The notes: generated from the sequence alone by a model not told the origin. A DNA stretch of 64,000 nucleotides from Microvirga makkahensis (GCF_009830105.1 NZ_WURB01000011.1:62001-126000), one strand, 5' to 3'. Positions 34,443 to 43,633 are shown, counted from the first letter of the stretch. A program made the numbers and translations.

Positions 34443-35198
34443 ATGTCCTCTTCGTCCAACACCTCCCGCCGCATCATGCTGCTCACCGGCGCCAGCCGCG
34501 GGATCGGGCATGCCACGGTCAAGCGCTTCTCCGCCGCCGGCTGGAGGGTGATCACCTGTTCGCGCCACGGCTTCCCGGAAAACTGTCCCTGGGAGATGGG
34601 GCCGGAGGATCACCTGCAGGTGGATCTCGCAAATGCGGAGGACACCCTGCGTGCCATCGCCGAGGTGAAGGAGCGGCTCGCGACCGAGGGCGGTTGCCTG
34701 CACGCGCTCGTCAACAATGCGGGCATCTCGCCGAAGGGCCCCGGCGGCGCACGCATGAACGCCATCAACACGGCCTATGAGGACTGGACGCGGGTGTTCC
34801 AGGTGAACTTCTTCGCCTCGATCATGCTCGCCCGCGGCCTGCAGGACGAACTGACCCGCGCCAAGGGATCGGTGGTGAACGTCACCTCCATCGCGGGCTC
34901 GCGCGTCCATCCCTTCGCGGGCGCGGCCTATTCCACCTCGAAGGCGGCCCTCGCCGCCCTCACCCGCGAGATGGCCGCCGATTTCGGTCCTCTGGGCGTA
35001 CGCGTGAACGCCATCTCCCCCGGCGAGATCGATACCTCGATCCTCTCGCCCGGCACGGAGAAGATCGTCGAGCAGATCCCCATGCGGCGGCTGGGCACCC
35101 CCGACGAAGTGGCCAAGGCCATCTATTTCCTCTGCACCGAGGCGAGCTCCTACGTGAACGGCGCGGAGCTGCACATCAACGGCGGCCAGCACGTCTGA
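34443..35198 (+). CDS. SDR family oxidoreductase
   Basis: A 251-aa classical short-chain dehydrogenase: TGASRGIG nucleotide motif near residues 18-25, NNAG, the catalytic Ser in SIAGSRVHPF, YSTSKAAL (YxxxK), and the C-terminal FLCTEASSYVNGAELHINGG. Substrate unknown. Follows pdxH by 69 nt on the same strand. Confidence 0.9.
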   Translation: MSSSSNTSRRIMLLTGASRGIGHATVKRFSAAGWRVITCSRHGFPENCPWEMGPEDHLQVDLANAEDTLRAIAEVKERLATEGGCLHALVNNAGISPKGPGGARMNAINTAYEDWTRVFQVNFFASIMLARGLQDELTRAKGSVVNVTSIAGSRVHPFAGAAYSTSKAALAALTREMAADFGPLGVRVNAISPGEIDTSILSPGTEKIVEQIPMRRLGTPDEVAKAIYFLCTEASSYVNGAELHINGGQHV

Positions 35199-35207
35199 GT
35201 GCTCACC

Positions 35208-35240
35208 TCGTCATGCTCGGCCTTGGGCCGGGCATCCACG
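35208..35240. repeat. Short palindromic repeat (GTCATGCTCGG type)
   Basis: GCTCGGCC and GGCCGGGC pair around TTG, ending ATCCACGTC. Related to the element at 26900-26932 and placed likewise just after a stop codon. Confidence 0.5.
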
Positions 35241-35310
35241 TCTCAGGAAAGGCTGCTGGTCAGGACGTGGGGATGGCCGCGACAAGTGCGGCCATGGCGG
35301 GGTGTGTTTC

Positions 35311-36381
35311 TCAAGCCGCCTGCGCCGGCCACGGCCCCACATAGCGCGATTGCGGGCGGATGATGCGGCCCGCCTTCTCCTGCTCGAGGGCATGCGCCAC
35401 CCAGCCCGCCGTGCGGCCCGCCCCGAAGAGCGGCGTAAATCCCTCGCGCGGCACGCCGAGGGAATCGAGCAGGATCGCCGTGTAGAACTCCACGTTGGTG
35501 TCCAGCCGGCGGCCCGGCTTGCGGCGCTGGAGCACCCTGAGAGCCGCATGCTCGACGGCCTCGGCGAAGGCGATGCGATTGCTCTCGTTCTTGAGCTTCG
35601 CGGCGGCCACCTTGAGCACATCCGCACGGGGGTCGCGCACGCGATAGATGCGATGGCCGAAGCCCATGAGGCGCTCGCCGCGAGCCATGGCGCCGTCGAG
35701 CCAGCTCTCCGCGTTGTCTGCCGCGCCGATGGCGTCGAGCATGTCGAGGACCGGGCCGGGAGCGCCGCCGTGGAGCGGCCCTTTCAGGGCGCAGAGCCCT
35801 GCGACCACCGACGAGAGCAGCCCCGCATCGGTGGAGGCCACCACCCGAGCCGTGAAGGTGGAAGCGTTGAGGCCGTGGTCGATCACCGTCACCAGGTAGG
35901 TGTCGAGCCCCTTCGCCCCGCCCTCGTCGGCGGGCGCCCCCTTGATCATTCGCAGAAGATCGGCCGCATGACCCGCCGAAGGATCGGGCGCCACCGGGGG
36001 GAGGCCCTTCGCGCCCCTGATCGCCATGGCGGCGGCGACCGCCGATGCGCCGACCGCCAGGAAGGCCGGATCCTCGTCGGCATCCGGCAGGGCCGCGAGC
36101 AGAAGGCGCATACCCTCGACCGGCGTGAGGACAGACAGGTTCCTGGCGAGGGGCGAGAGGGTGCGGAAGGCCCTTTCCCGCGCCTCGCCGAAGCGTACGC
36201 GCGGATCAGCGGATACGCCGGGCACCAGCCCGTCCCACAGCATCGCCGTGACTTCCTCGAAGGGCACGCGGCCCGCCAGCTCCTCCAGGTCGTGGCCGCG
36301 GACGATCAAGCGACCGGCCTCGCCATCCACGTGGCTCAGGACGGTTTCGGCGGCGACGACGTCATCAAGTCCATTGCTCAT
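35311..36381 (-). CDS. Citrate-synthase-like enzyme
   Basis: A 356-aa citrate synthase superfamily protein, shorter than the type II TCA enzyme. It keeps both catalytic His (VIDHGLNASTF and GPLHGGAP) and the FGAGRTAGWVAHALEQ block, but the usual catalytic Asp position reads Glu (NVEFYTAIL). AGGAGAGG precedes the ATG. Divergent from an HTH-carrying homologue across 74 nt. It may be a methylcitrate/citrate synthase variant; the real reaction is uncertain. Confidence 0.86.
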   Translation of the reverse strand: MSNGLDDVVAAETVLSHVDGEAGRLIVRGHDLEELAGRVPFEEVTAMLWDGLVPGVSADPRVRFGEARERAFRTLSPLARNLSVLTPVEGMRLLLAALPDADEDPAFLAVGASAVAAAMAIRGAKGLPPVAPDPSAGHAADLLRMIKGAPADEGGAKGLDTYLVTVIDHGLNASTFTARVVASTDAGLLSSVVAGLCALKGPLHGGAPGPVLDMLDAIGAADNAESWLDGAMARGERLMGFGHRIYRVRDPRADVLKVAAAKLKNESNRIAFAEAVEHAALRVLQRRKPGRRLDTNVEFYTAILLDSLGVPREGFTPLFGAGRTAGWVAHALEQEKAGRIIRPQSRYVGPWPAQAA

Positions 36382-36440
36382 GAGACCTCTCCTTTTCGAG
36401 AGGAGCTTCGCGCCGGACTTGCGAAACCGTCAATCTTGAA

Positions 36441-36456
36441 TCAACATATCAACATA
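36441..36456 (+). promoter_or_regulatory. Tandem TCAACATA repeat at the HTH-citrate synthase start
   Basis: Two back-to-back copies of TCAACATA end on the first base of the start codon; within them CATAT and ATATG also form an inverted repeat around CAAC. No Shine-Dalgarno is visible before this ATG. The site is a candidate operator for the HTH domain encoded immediately downstream. Confidence 0.45.
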
Positions 36457-37565
36457 TGAGCATCGAGTTGACCTCGGCCGAAGAGGCCTCCGCCCGTCTC
36501 GGCATCAGCCGGGCGAGCCTCTATGCCTATGTGAGCCGGGGGCTGATCCGCTCCTTTTCCTCTCCGCACGACCCCCGCCAGCGGCTCTACGCGCTCGACG
36601 ACGTGGAGGCGCTGGTCTCGCGCAAGACCCGGTTCCGCCGCCCGGCCGCCGCGGCCGCGACGGCCCTCGACTGGGGCCTGCCAGTGCTGGAGACCAGCAT
36701 CACCCAGATCAAAGACGGGCGGCTGTTCTACCGGAGGCATGACGCCCTTGCCTGGGCCGCGACAGCGCCCCTTGAGGACACGGCCCTCCTTCTGATCGGC
36801 GGCCTCGACGGTGAAGCCTTCCGCCTGCCCTCCCGGTTGCCGCGGAACCTTCCGCCCCCCGCAACCGGCATGCACGCTTTCGTCGCGAACGCCGTGCGCC
36901 TCCTCTCCGAGCCCGCCCCCAAGGAGATGCGCGCCGCGGAGGTGGCGGCAATCCTGCGGCTCCTGGCTGCCGCGGGCAGCGGCGAGGACCCACGGACGGA
37001 GCCCCTCCACCGCCACCTGGCCCAAGCCTGGAAGACGCCCCAGGCTTCCGAAGCGATCCGCCGGGCACTCGTGCTCTGCGCCGATCACGAGCTCAGCTCC
37101 TCCGCCTTCGCGGTCCGGGTCACGGCCTCGACAGGCGCTTCGCTGCGCCACGCGATGATCTCGGGGCTGGCGGCCCTGAGCGGGCCCTATCACGGCGGCA
37201 TGACCGAGCGGGTGAGAGCCTTCCTGGAGGCCCCGGACCGGATCCCCGCCCCGAACTTCCGGCACCGGCTCTATCCCGAGGGCGATCCCCGCACGCCCGC
37301 GATCCTCGATCACGTGCCTCTGCTGGCCTCCGACGCGACGATGCTCCAGGCCATCGAGAGCGCAACGGGCGGAACGCCCAGCATCGACACGGCGCTGGTG
37401 ATGCTGGAGCGCGCCTATGGACTCCCGCGCGGAGCGGCCTTCACGCTGTTTGCAGTCGGGCGCACCGCCGGCTGGCTCGCCCACGCCATCGAGCAGCGCA
37501 GCCAGGCCCAGCTCATCCGGCCGCGCGCCCGCTATCGCGTGGGCGAGGAGCGACCCTCGCCGTGA
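36456..37565 (+). CDS. Citrate-synthase-like protein with N-terminal MerR/excisionase-type HTH
   Basis: A 369-aa fusion. Residues 5-55 form a winged HTH of the MerR/HTH_17 type (TSAEEASARLGISRASLYAYVSRG...LYALDDVEALVSRK). The rest is a citrate synthase fold with all three catalytic residues preserved: His in CADHELSSSAF, His in GPYHGGM and Asp in PSIDTALVML, plus FAVGRTAGWLAHAIEQ. It could be an enzyme that also binds DNA or a metabolite-sensing regulator. Its stop overlaps the Nudix gene start by 4 nt (GTGA). Confidence 0.88.
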   Translation: MSIELTSAEEASARLGISRASLYAYVSRGLIRSFSSPHDPRQRLYALDDVEALVSRKTRFRRPAAAAATALDWGLPVLETSITQIKDGRLFYRRHDALAWAATAPLEDTALLLIGGLDGEAFRLPSRLPRNLPPPATGMHAFVANAVRLLSEPAPKEMRAAEVAAILRLLAAAGSGEDPRTEPLHRHLAQAWKTPQASEAIRRALVLCADHELSSSAFAVRVTASTGASLRHAMISGLAALSGPYHGGMTERVRAFLEAPDRIPAPNFRHRLYPEGDPRTPAILDHVPLLASDATMLQAIESATGGTPSIDTALVMLERAYGLPRGAAFTLFAVGRTAGWLAHAIEQRSQAQLIRPRARYRVGEERPSP

Positions 37566-38011
37566 CAAGCGACCGCCTCTATCCTTCCCGCCCCCTCCTC
37601 GCCGCCTCGGTCGCGGTGATCCGCGACGGGCGGATTCTGCTCGCAGCCCGCGGCAAGCCGCCGTGCGAGGGGCTCTATTCGCTCCCCGGCGGCATGGTGG
37701 AAACCGGGGAGAGCCTCGGCGAGGCGGCTTTGAGGGAGCTGCGGGAAGAGGTCGGCGTGGAGGCGGAGCTCATCGGCATGATCGCCCCCGTGGAATTCAT
37801 TGAAAGGGACGCGCAAGGCCATATAAAGCATCATGTCGTCATCGCCGCCCACGCAGCCCGCTGGGTTTCCGGCGAACCCCAGACAGGACCGGAAGCAAAG
37901 GACATCCGTTGGGTTACGGAACGGGACATCGTGGATCTGCCCATGACGGCGGGGCTCAGCAGCATTCTGGAACAGGCCTTCAGGATCGCGCGGGAGCGCG
38001 CGCGCCCATGA
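37562..38011 (+). CDS. Nudix hydrolase
   Basis: A 149-aa Nudix protein with a complete box GGMVETGESLGEAALRELREEVGV written as GX5EX7REVXEEXG (about residues 41-63). It hydrolyses a nucleoside-diphosphate-X compound; the ADP-ribose-like subgroup is likely but unproved. GTG start overlapping the citrate-synthase-like gene, and its stop overlaps the next ATG (ATGA), so three genes are translationally coupled. Confidence 0.92.
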   Translation: MTSDRLYPSRPLLAASVAVIRDGRILLAARGKPPCEGLYSLPGGMVETGESLGEAALRELREEVGVEAELIGMIAPVEFIERDAQGHIKHHVVIAAHAARWVSGEPQTGPEAKDIRWVTERDIVDLPMTAGLSSILEQAFRIARERARP

Positions 38012-38568
38012 GGAGGACCATCCTGCTGCTCACCGCCCTGGCGCTTCTGCCCGTCCCGCTGCAGCCTGCGGCGGCGCAGAGCTTTTTCGAGCGCCTGTTC
38101 GGTCCCCCGCGGGATCCGAACGCACCACGGCAGGGCTATCAGCCGCAGCCTCAATATCGCCCGCGTCCGCAGCCGCGGCCGCAGCAACGGCGGCCTCAGC
38201 AGCCGCCCCCCCAGCCGCAGCCGGACCAGCAGCAGGCCGAGCCCGCTCCACCGGTGGAGCCGCCGCCCGCGCCCTACGAAAAGGAACTCCTGCGGCTCGC
38301 CGAAATCATGGGCGCCCTCGCCATGCTACGCCCCCTCTGCACCGCGCCCGATGCGCATGAATGGAGCCGGCGCATGCAGATCCTGCTCGAGACGGAAGGC
38401 ACGACCCCGGGCCGACGCGAGCGTCTGGCGGGGGCCTACAACAAGGGCTATCAGGCCTATGCCCTCACGTACCGCATCTGCACCCCATCCGCCCAGGAGG
38501 CCTCGGCGCGATTCATCCATGAGGGCGAGGAGCTCGCCCGCAACATCACCAGCCGCTACGGTGGCTGA
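38008..38568 (+). CDS. TIGR02301 family exported protein
   Basis: A 186-aa protein with a cleavable signal peptide (RRTILLLTALALLPVPLQPAAAQ), a Pro/Gln-rich low-complexity linker (about 35-85) and a C-terminal helical domain (LLRLAEIMGALAMLRPLC...) containing two conserved Cys. This matches the TIGR02301 family of alphaproteobacteria, function unknown. Overlaps the Nudix gene by 4 nt. Confidence 0.88.
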   Translation: MRRTILLLTALALLPVPLQPAAAQSFFERLFGPPRDPNAPRQGYQPQPQYRPRPQPRPQQRRPQQPPPQPQPDQQQAEPAPPVEPPPAPYEKELLRLAEIMGALAMLRPLCTAPDAHEWSRRMQILLETEGTTPGRRERLAGAYNKGYQAYALTYRICTPSAQEASARFIHEGEELARNITSRYGG

Positions 38569-38777
38569 CGAAACACCGGCCGAGTGCCCCTCCGTTCAAG
38601 GAGAGTGACGATTTAGCACAGCCAAATTCGCAATAAATCAAGGGTTTTATCCACATTTTTCGGCAATAACCCTCTCGCATTAACCTCCTTGCAAGGTGAT
38701 GCTGGCGGTGGGACGGCGCTATATCTAAGGTCGATTCAACCGACCCGCGCGCCGCCCCCATAAAGGGGCATGGATCC

Positions 38778-39041
38778 ATGAACGATAACGACGTCCCTCT
38801 CAGTGAGCTGCCCGAACTCAGCTCCATCAAGCAGGCTGCCCTGAGCTATGTGAACGAGGCTTTCGCCGAGGCCGAGCTCGACGGGCTCGACGCCGATTGC
38901 ATGGCGCAGGCCGCGCTCTTTGCAGCTTTCACGGAACTCGTCGCGACTTACGGCGAGGACGCGGTGGCGCAGTACGCCTCGTCGCTCGCGGACAAGATCC
39001 GCAGCGGGGCGTTCTCCATGGCGGGCGCGCTGAAGCATTGA
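38778..39041 (+). CDS. Small conserved acidic protein, 87 aa
   Basis: An acidic, Ala-rich, probably all-helical protein (LPELSSIKQAALSYVNEAFAEAELDGLD...) without a recognised domain. It follows a 209-nt AT-rich intergenic stretch and an AAGGGG ribosome binding site, suggesting its own promoter. The pattern is that of a conserved alphaproteobacterial hypothetical; no function is claimed. Confidence 0.72.
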   Translation: MNDNDVPLSELPELSSIKQAALSYVNEAFAEAELDGLDADCMAQAALFAAFTELVATYGEDAVAQYASSLADKIRSGAFSMAGALKH

Positions 39042-39173
39042 GCGGTATGGCACCGGGGTAGCGTCATCCCGAGGAGCGAGCCTGCTCGCGTCGCGAAGGA
39101 CGAGACTCTCCGGAGAGCAGCCCCCTTCAGGACGAGCCTGTGCGGCGCCGGCCTTCACGAGGCCGCCGCACCC

Positions 39174-40508
39174 TCAAGGGCGCAGCGTCTCCTCGAACCG
39201 CACCACCTCGCCCTGCGACGGCGTCTCGAGTCCGCCGTCCCACATCACCACATGCCCACGCACGACGGTGCCGACGGGCCAGCCGGTAACCTTCCTGCCG
39301 TCATAGGGAGTCCACTGGGATTTCGAGGCGATCCAGCCGTTGGTGATGGTCTCGGTGCGCTTGAGATCCACCACGGTGAAATCCGCATCGTAGCCAACCG
39401 CGATCCGGCCTTTTCGGGCGATGCCGAACAGGCGCTTGGGGCCTGCGCTGGACATGTCGACGAAGCGTTCCAGCGTGAGCCTGCTCGCGTTCACGTGGTC
39501 GAGCATGATCGGCACGAGCGTCTGCACGCCAGTCATGCCGGAGGGCGTGTTCGGATAGGCCTTGTCCTTCTCCTCGCGGGTATGCGGCGCATGGTCGGAA
39601 CCGAGGATATCCGCGATGCCTTCGTCGAGCCCATGCCAGATCGCGGCGCGATGATATTCGTCCCGCACGGGCGGGTTCATCTGCACATAGGTGCCGAGGC
39701 GTTCGTAGTCGTCGGGCGCGACCAGCGTCAGGTGATGCGGCGTGACCTCGACGGAGACGAGATCCTTGTGGTCCTTCAGGAGCGCGATCTCCTCCGCCGT
39801 GGTGACGTGGAGCACGTGAATGCGCGCGCCGGTCTCACGGGAGATGCGAACGAGACGCTGCGTGCAGGCGAGCGCCACTTCCGCCGAGCGCCAGACGGGA
39901 TGTGAGCGCGGGTCGTTCTCGACGCGAAGTTCCTTCCGAGCCCGCAGCATCGCTTCGTCTTCCGAGTGGAAGGCGGCGCGGCGGCGGGTGCGGCGCAGGA
40001 TGTCGGCGATGCCCTCGTCGTCCTCGACGAGCAGCGAGCCGGTGGACGAGCCCATGAACACCTTGATGCCCGCGGCACCCGGCAGGCGCTCCAGCTCCGC
40101 CACGTCCTTCGCGTTCTCGTGCGTGCCACCGACCCAAAAGGCGAAGTCGCAATGCATGCGGTGATGGCCGCGCCTCACCTTGTCGGCGAGCGTTTCGGGG
40201 CTCGTGGTCTGCGGGTCGGTGTTGGGCATCTCGAATACGGCCGTGACGCCGCCCATGACCGCCGCGCGGGAGCCCGTTTCCAGGTCCTCCTTGTGATCGA
40301 GGCCGGGCTCCCGGAAATGCACCTGCGTGTCGATGACGCCAGGAAGGATGTGCAGACCACGGCAATCGATCTCCCGGTCCGCCGAGGCCCGCGAGAGATC
40401 GCCGATGGCGGCGATGGTGCCGGCTCGCACGCCGATATCGCGCTCGACGCGTCCGTCGTGATTCACCACGATGCCGCCCTTGAGAATCAGGTCGAAGGTT
40501 TGGGGCAT
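39174..40508 (-). CDS. pyrC: Dihydroorotase (class I)
   Basis: A 444-aa amidohydrolase. The metal motif VIDTQVHFREPG (HxxR type) is near residue 60, then EMPNTDPQT, a Lys in GIKVFMGSS, His motifs HVLHVTT and VTPHHL, and the Asp in GSDHAPHTREEK. It forms dihydroorotate in pyrimidine synthesis. ATG at 40508 is preferred; the longer frame to 40571 overlaps the divergent ygfZ promoter region. An allantoinase/hydantoinase-like activity is the alternative. Confidence 0.88.
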   Translation of the reverse strand: MPQTFDLILKGGIVVNHDGRVERDIGVRAGTIAAIGDLSRASADREIDCRGLHILPGVIDTQVHFREPGLDHKEDLETGSRAAVMGGVTAVFEMPNTDPQTTSPETLADKVRRGHHRMHCDFAFWVGGTHENAKDVAELERLPGAAGIKVFMGSSTGSLLVEDDEGIADILRRTRRRAAFHSEDEAMLRARKELRVENDPRSHPVWRSAEVALACTQRLVRISRETGARIHVLHVTTAEEIALLKDHKDLVSVEVTPHHLTLVAPDDYERLGTYVQMNPPVRDEYHRAAIWHGLDEGIADILGSDHAPHTREEKDKAYPNTPSGMTGVQTLVPIMLDHVNASRLTLERFVDMSSAGPKRLFGIARKGRIAVGYDADFTVVDLKRTETITNGWIASKSQWTPYDGRKVTGWPVGTVVRGHVVMWDGGLETPSQGEVVRFEETLRP

Positions 40509-40583
40509 GGCGATCTCATCCCTTGAGGCTCGTGCGAAGGGGGCATATGTCACGCTCATCGCGAATAGCAACTGGAGCGGGAC

Positions 40584-41477
40584 ATGCCGTCAGTCCATTT
40601 AGCCGACCGGGGCGTGGTAAGGGTTTCGGGCGAAGACGCCAAGAGTTTTCTCGACGGTCTCGTCACCTGCGACCTGGACCGGGTCTCGCCGCAGGCCGCG
40701 CGACTCGGCGCGCTGCTGACGCCCCAGGGCAAGATCCTGTTCGATTTCATCGTGTTCCAGGCGCCCCAGGAGATCGGCGGCGGCTATTATCTCGATACAT
40801 TCAAGGTCTTCGCCCCCGATCTCGCCAAGCGCCTCGGCTTCTACAAACTGCGCGCGAAGGTGGCGATCGAGGACTTGTCGGAGGCCATGGCCATCGTGGC
40901 GGGCTGGGACGAGCCGAGACCTGACGACGAGGTCGGCCTCGTCGCGGAGGACCCCCGCCTGCCCGAACTCGGCTGGCGCGCGATTGTGGCGGCACAGGAT
41001 GCGGCGGAGTTCGAGAAGGTCCCGGCCGCGGCCTATCACGCCCACCGCATCGGACTCGGCGTGCCCGAGGGCGGTCGTGACTTCCTGTTCGGCGACGCCT
41101 TCCCCCACGAGGCCCTGATGGATCAGCTGCACGGAGTCGATTTCGACAAGGGCTGCTATGTGGGTCAGGAGGTCGTCTCCCGCATGCAGCACCGGGGGAC
41201 GGCGCGCACACGCATCGTGCCCGCCATCTACGAGGGGGGCTTCGCCGCCGATGTCGGCGTGGAGGTGACGGCCGGCGACAAGGCACTCGGCAGGACCGGA
41301 ACCGCGATGGAAGGGCGGGGCCTCCTGATGATCCGCCTCGACCGCGCCGCCGATGCGCTGGCGGCCGGACACCCCATCCTCGCCGGCGGAATCCCCGTCC
41401 GCCTGGAAAAACCGCGCTGGGTGAACTTTCCCTACCCTGGGGACGGTGCTACTCAATCGGGAGCAGGACCGGCCTAG
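40584..41477 (+). CDS. ygfZ: YgfZ/GcvT-like folate-binding protein
   Basis: A 297-aa tetrahydrofolate-binding protein that helps maintain Fe-S enzymes. The diagnostic motif KGCYVGQEVVSRMQHRG (YgfZ K-x-C-x-G-Q-E) is near residues 190-206. GTG/ATG choice: ATG at 40584. Divergent from pyrC. Confidence 0.93.
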   Translation: MPSVHLADRGVVRVSGEDAKSFLDGLVTCDLDRVSPQAARLGALLTPQGKILFDFIVFQAPQEIGGGYYLDTFKVFAPDLAKRLGFYKLRAKVAIEDLSEAMAIVAGWDEPRPDDEVGLVAEDPRLPELGWRAIVAAQDAAEFEKVPAAAYHAHRIGLGVPEGGRDFLFGDAFPHEALMDQLHGVDFDKGCYVGQEVVSRMQHRGTARTRIVPAIYEGGFAADVGVEVTAGDKALGRTGTAMEGRGLLMIRLDRAADALAAGHPILAGGIPVRLEKPRWVNFPYPGDGATQSGAGPA

Positions 41478-41536
41478 GAGCCGATTCCGGGAACCGGACC
41501 GAGCGAAACTGCGTTAGCCGCAAACGGACCTCTGAC

Positions 41537-43534
41537 GTGCCGGAAGTCATGCGCGAAGAGTTCCATTCCAAGGGTTTCTCGATGATTGCTGTACAAGCGC
41601 GACCGACGGCGCAAGACAAGGAACGTTTCCAGCTTCTTGTCGATGCCGTCACGGATTACGCCATCTATATGCTCGATCCCAACGGCATCATCGCAAGCTG
41701 GAACTCCGGAGCGCAGCGCTTCAAGGGTTACGTCGAAAGCGAAATTCTCGGAGAGCATTTCTCCCGGTTCTACACCGACGAGGACCGCGCCGCGGGGCTG
41801 CCCCAGCGCGTGCTGGAGACCGCGGCCAGGGAAGGCAAGTTCGAGGCCGAGGGTTGGCGCGTGCGCAAGGACGGCACGCGCTTCTGGGCCCATGTGGTGG
41901 TCGACCCGATCCGGGACGCCCATGGCAATCTTCTCGGCTATGCCAAGATCACCCGAGACCTCACCGAACGCCGTAAGGCCGAGGACGCTTTACGGGAGAG
42001 CGAGGAGCGCTTCCGCCTGCTCGTGCAGGGCGTCACCGATTACGCCATCTACATGCTCGATCCCGAAGGTCACGTGTCGAACTGGAACCCGGGGGCGCAG
42101 CGCATCAAGGGCTATACCGAGGACGAGATCCGGGGCCAGCACTTCTCCCGCTTCTACACGGAAGAGGACCGCGCCACGAACTTGCCGTACCGCGCTCTCG
42201 AGACCGCCAAGCGCGAAGGCAAGTTCGAGGCCGAGGGTTGGCGCGTGCGCAAGGACGGCACGCGCTTCTGGGCCAGCGTCGTCATCGACCCGATCTACGA
42301 TGAGCGCAAGGAACTGATCGGCTTCGCCAAGATCACGCGCGATATCACCGAACGCCGCAAAGCGCAGGAGGCGCTGGCAGAGGCTCAGGCCGCCTTGTTC
42401 CAGTCGCAGAAGATGGAGACCATCGGGCAATTGACCGGCGGCATCGCGCACGATTTCAACAATCTGCTGACCATCATCGTCAACAACCTGGACCTCCTGA
42501 CCCGCCACGTGAACGGCGCCCGCGAGACCCGCCTCATCGAGAGCGCGCAGCGCGCCGCCGAACGCGGGGCGAGGCTGACCCAGCAGCTTCTGGCCTTCTC
42601 GCGCCGCCAGCCTCTCCAGCCGACGCTGCAAGATCCGAGCACACTCATCGAAGGCTTCGAAAACGTCCTGCGCCGCGCCTGCGGCGAGACGGTGAGGCTC
42701 ACATTGTCCCTTCCCGCCCGCATCAGCACGATCAACGTGGACGGCGCGCAGTTCGAGGCCGCCCTCCTCAACCTCGTCGTCAATGCCCGCGACGCCATGC
42801 CGGAGGGAGGCGAGCTGACGATCGCCCTCGGCGAGACCTCCGTGGATGACCAGCACGCGGCAGCCTGGAGCATTCCCGCGGGTCCTTATGTGTCCCTGAC
42901 GGTCCGGGATACAGGCCTCGGCATGAGCAAGGAGGTCGCGGCGAGGGCCTTCGAGCCCTTCTTCACCACGAAGGAGGTCGGCAAGGGCACGGGCCTCGGC
43001 CTGAGCCAGGTCTACGGCTTCATCACGCAATCGGGCGGGCATATCGAGGTGAACAGCGAGCCGGGCCAGGGCACGACGATCTCCATGCTGCTCCCGGCCC
43101 ATGGAGACGAGCGGGGCGCGTCCGACGAGGAGGCATCCCCCGATACGGTCAGGCCCGCTCGCGACACCGCCGGAACCGTGCTGATCGTCGAGGACGAGCC
43201 GGCCGTTCTGGACGTGGCGACGGAAATCTTCGACAGCCTGGGCTACGACGTGCTGACGGCGTGCGACGCCAAGCAGGCGCTCGAGGTGCTGGAACAGGAC
43301 GTGCCCATCCATGTGCTGTTCAGCGATGTGGTCATGCCCAACGGCATGAACGGCGTCGAGCTTTCCCGCAAGGCGCGCGAACTGCGGCCGGGCATCAAGG
43401 TTCTGCTCGCCTCCGGCTACCCCATGTCGGCCCTGCCGTCCGAGGGATTCGAGGCGGGGATATCCTTCATCAGCAAGCCCTATCGCTGGACGGAACTGGC
43501 CGACAAGCTGCGCGCGCTGCGGGTCGGCTCCTGA
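41537..43534 (+). CDS. PAS-PAS hybrid histidine kinase with C-terminal receiver
   Basis: A 665-aa soluble hybrid kinase. Two nearly identical PAS/PAC domains (about residues 30-150 and 158-278) precede HisKA with GGIAHDFNNLL (phospho-acceptor His305), HATPase_c with NLVVNARDAM, DTGLGM and GTGLGLSQVYGF, and a receiver with phospho-acceptor Asp597 in FSDVVMPNGMNG. There are no membrane helices. PAS domains may sense redox, light or a ligand; no cofactor residue is recognised. GTG at 41537 or ATG at 41582 (AAGGG upstream) may be the start. No partner regulator is adjacent. Confidence 0.92.
   Translation: MPEVMREEFHSKGFSMIAVQARPTAQDKERFQLLVDAVTDYAIYMLDPNGIIASWNSGAQRFKGYVESEILGEHFSRFYTDEDRAAGLPQRVLETAAREGKFEAEGWRVRKDGTRFWAHVVVDPIRDAHGNLLGYAKITRDLTERRKAEDALRESEERFRLLVQGVTDYAIYMLDPEGHVSNWNPGAQRIKGYTEDEIRGQHFSRFYTEEDRATNLPYRALETAKREGKFEAEGWRVRKDGTRFWASVVIDPIYDERKELIGFAKITRDITERRKAQEALAEAQAALFQSQKMETIGQLTGGIAHDFNNLLTIIVNNLDLLTRHVNGARETRLIESAQRAAERGARLTQQLLAFSRRQPLQPTLQDPSTLIEGFENVLRRACGETVRLTLSLPARISTINVDGAQFEAALLNLVVNARDAMPEGGELTIALGETSVDDQHAAAWSIPAGPYVSLTVRDTGLGMSKEVAARAFEPFFTTKEVGKGTGLGLSQVYGFITQSGGHIEVNSEPGQGTTISMLLPAHGDERGASDEEASPDTVRPARDTAGTVLIVEDEPAVLDVATEIFDSLGYDVLTACDAKQALEVLEQDVPIHVLFSDVVMPNGMNGVELSRKARELRPGIKVLLASGYPMSALPSEGFEAGISFISKPYRWTELADKLRALRVGS
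41831..41890 (+). repeat. 60-nt direct repeat in PAS 1
   Basis: Identical, base for base, to 42215-42274, exactly 384 nt (128 codons) apart; it encodes the EGKFEAEGWRVRKDGTRFWA region of each PAS domain. Confidence 0.9.
42215..42274 (+). repeat. 60-nt direct repeat in PAS 2
   Basis: Second copy of the exact repeat at 41831-41890. Confidence 0.9.
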
Positions 43535-43633
43535 TCACTCATCCATTACGTTGATGGCCGGAATCGCGATTTTTCATTGGTCCGCCCCGAGGACTTGCGA
43601 TTAGCATTCCCGCTCCATCGGAATGGGAATGCC

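Noticed and set aside
41990..43312. 440-codon minus-strand frame opposite the hybrid kinase
   Set aside because: Mirror of the kinase codons; no recognisable motif.
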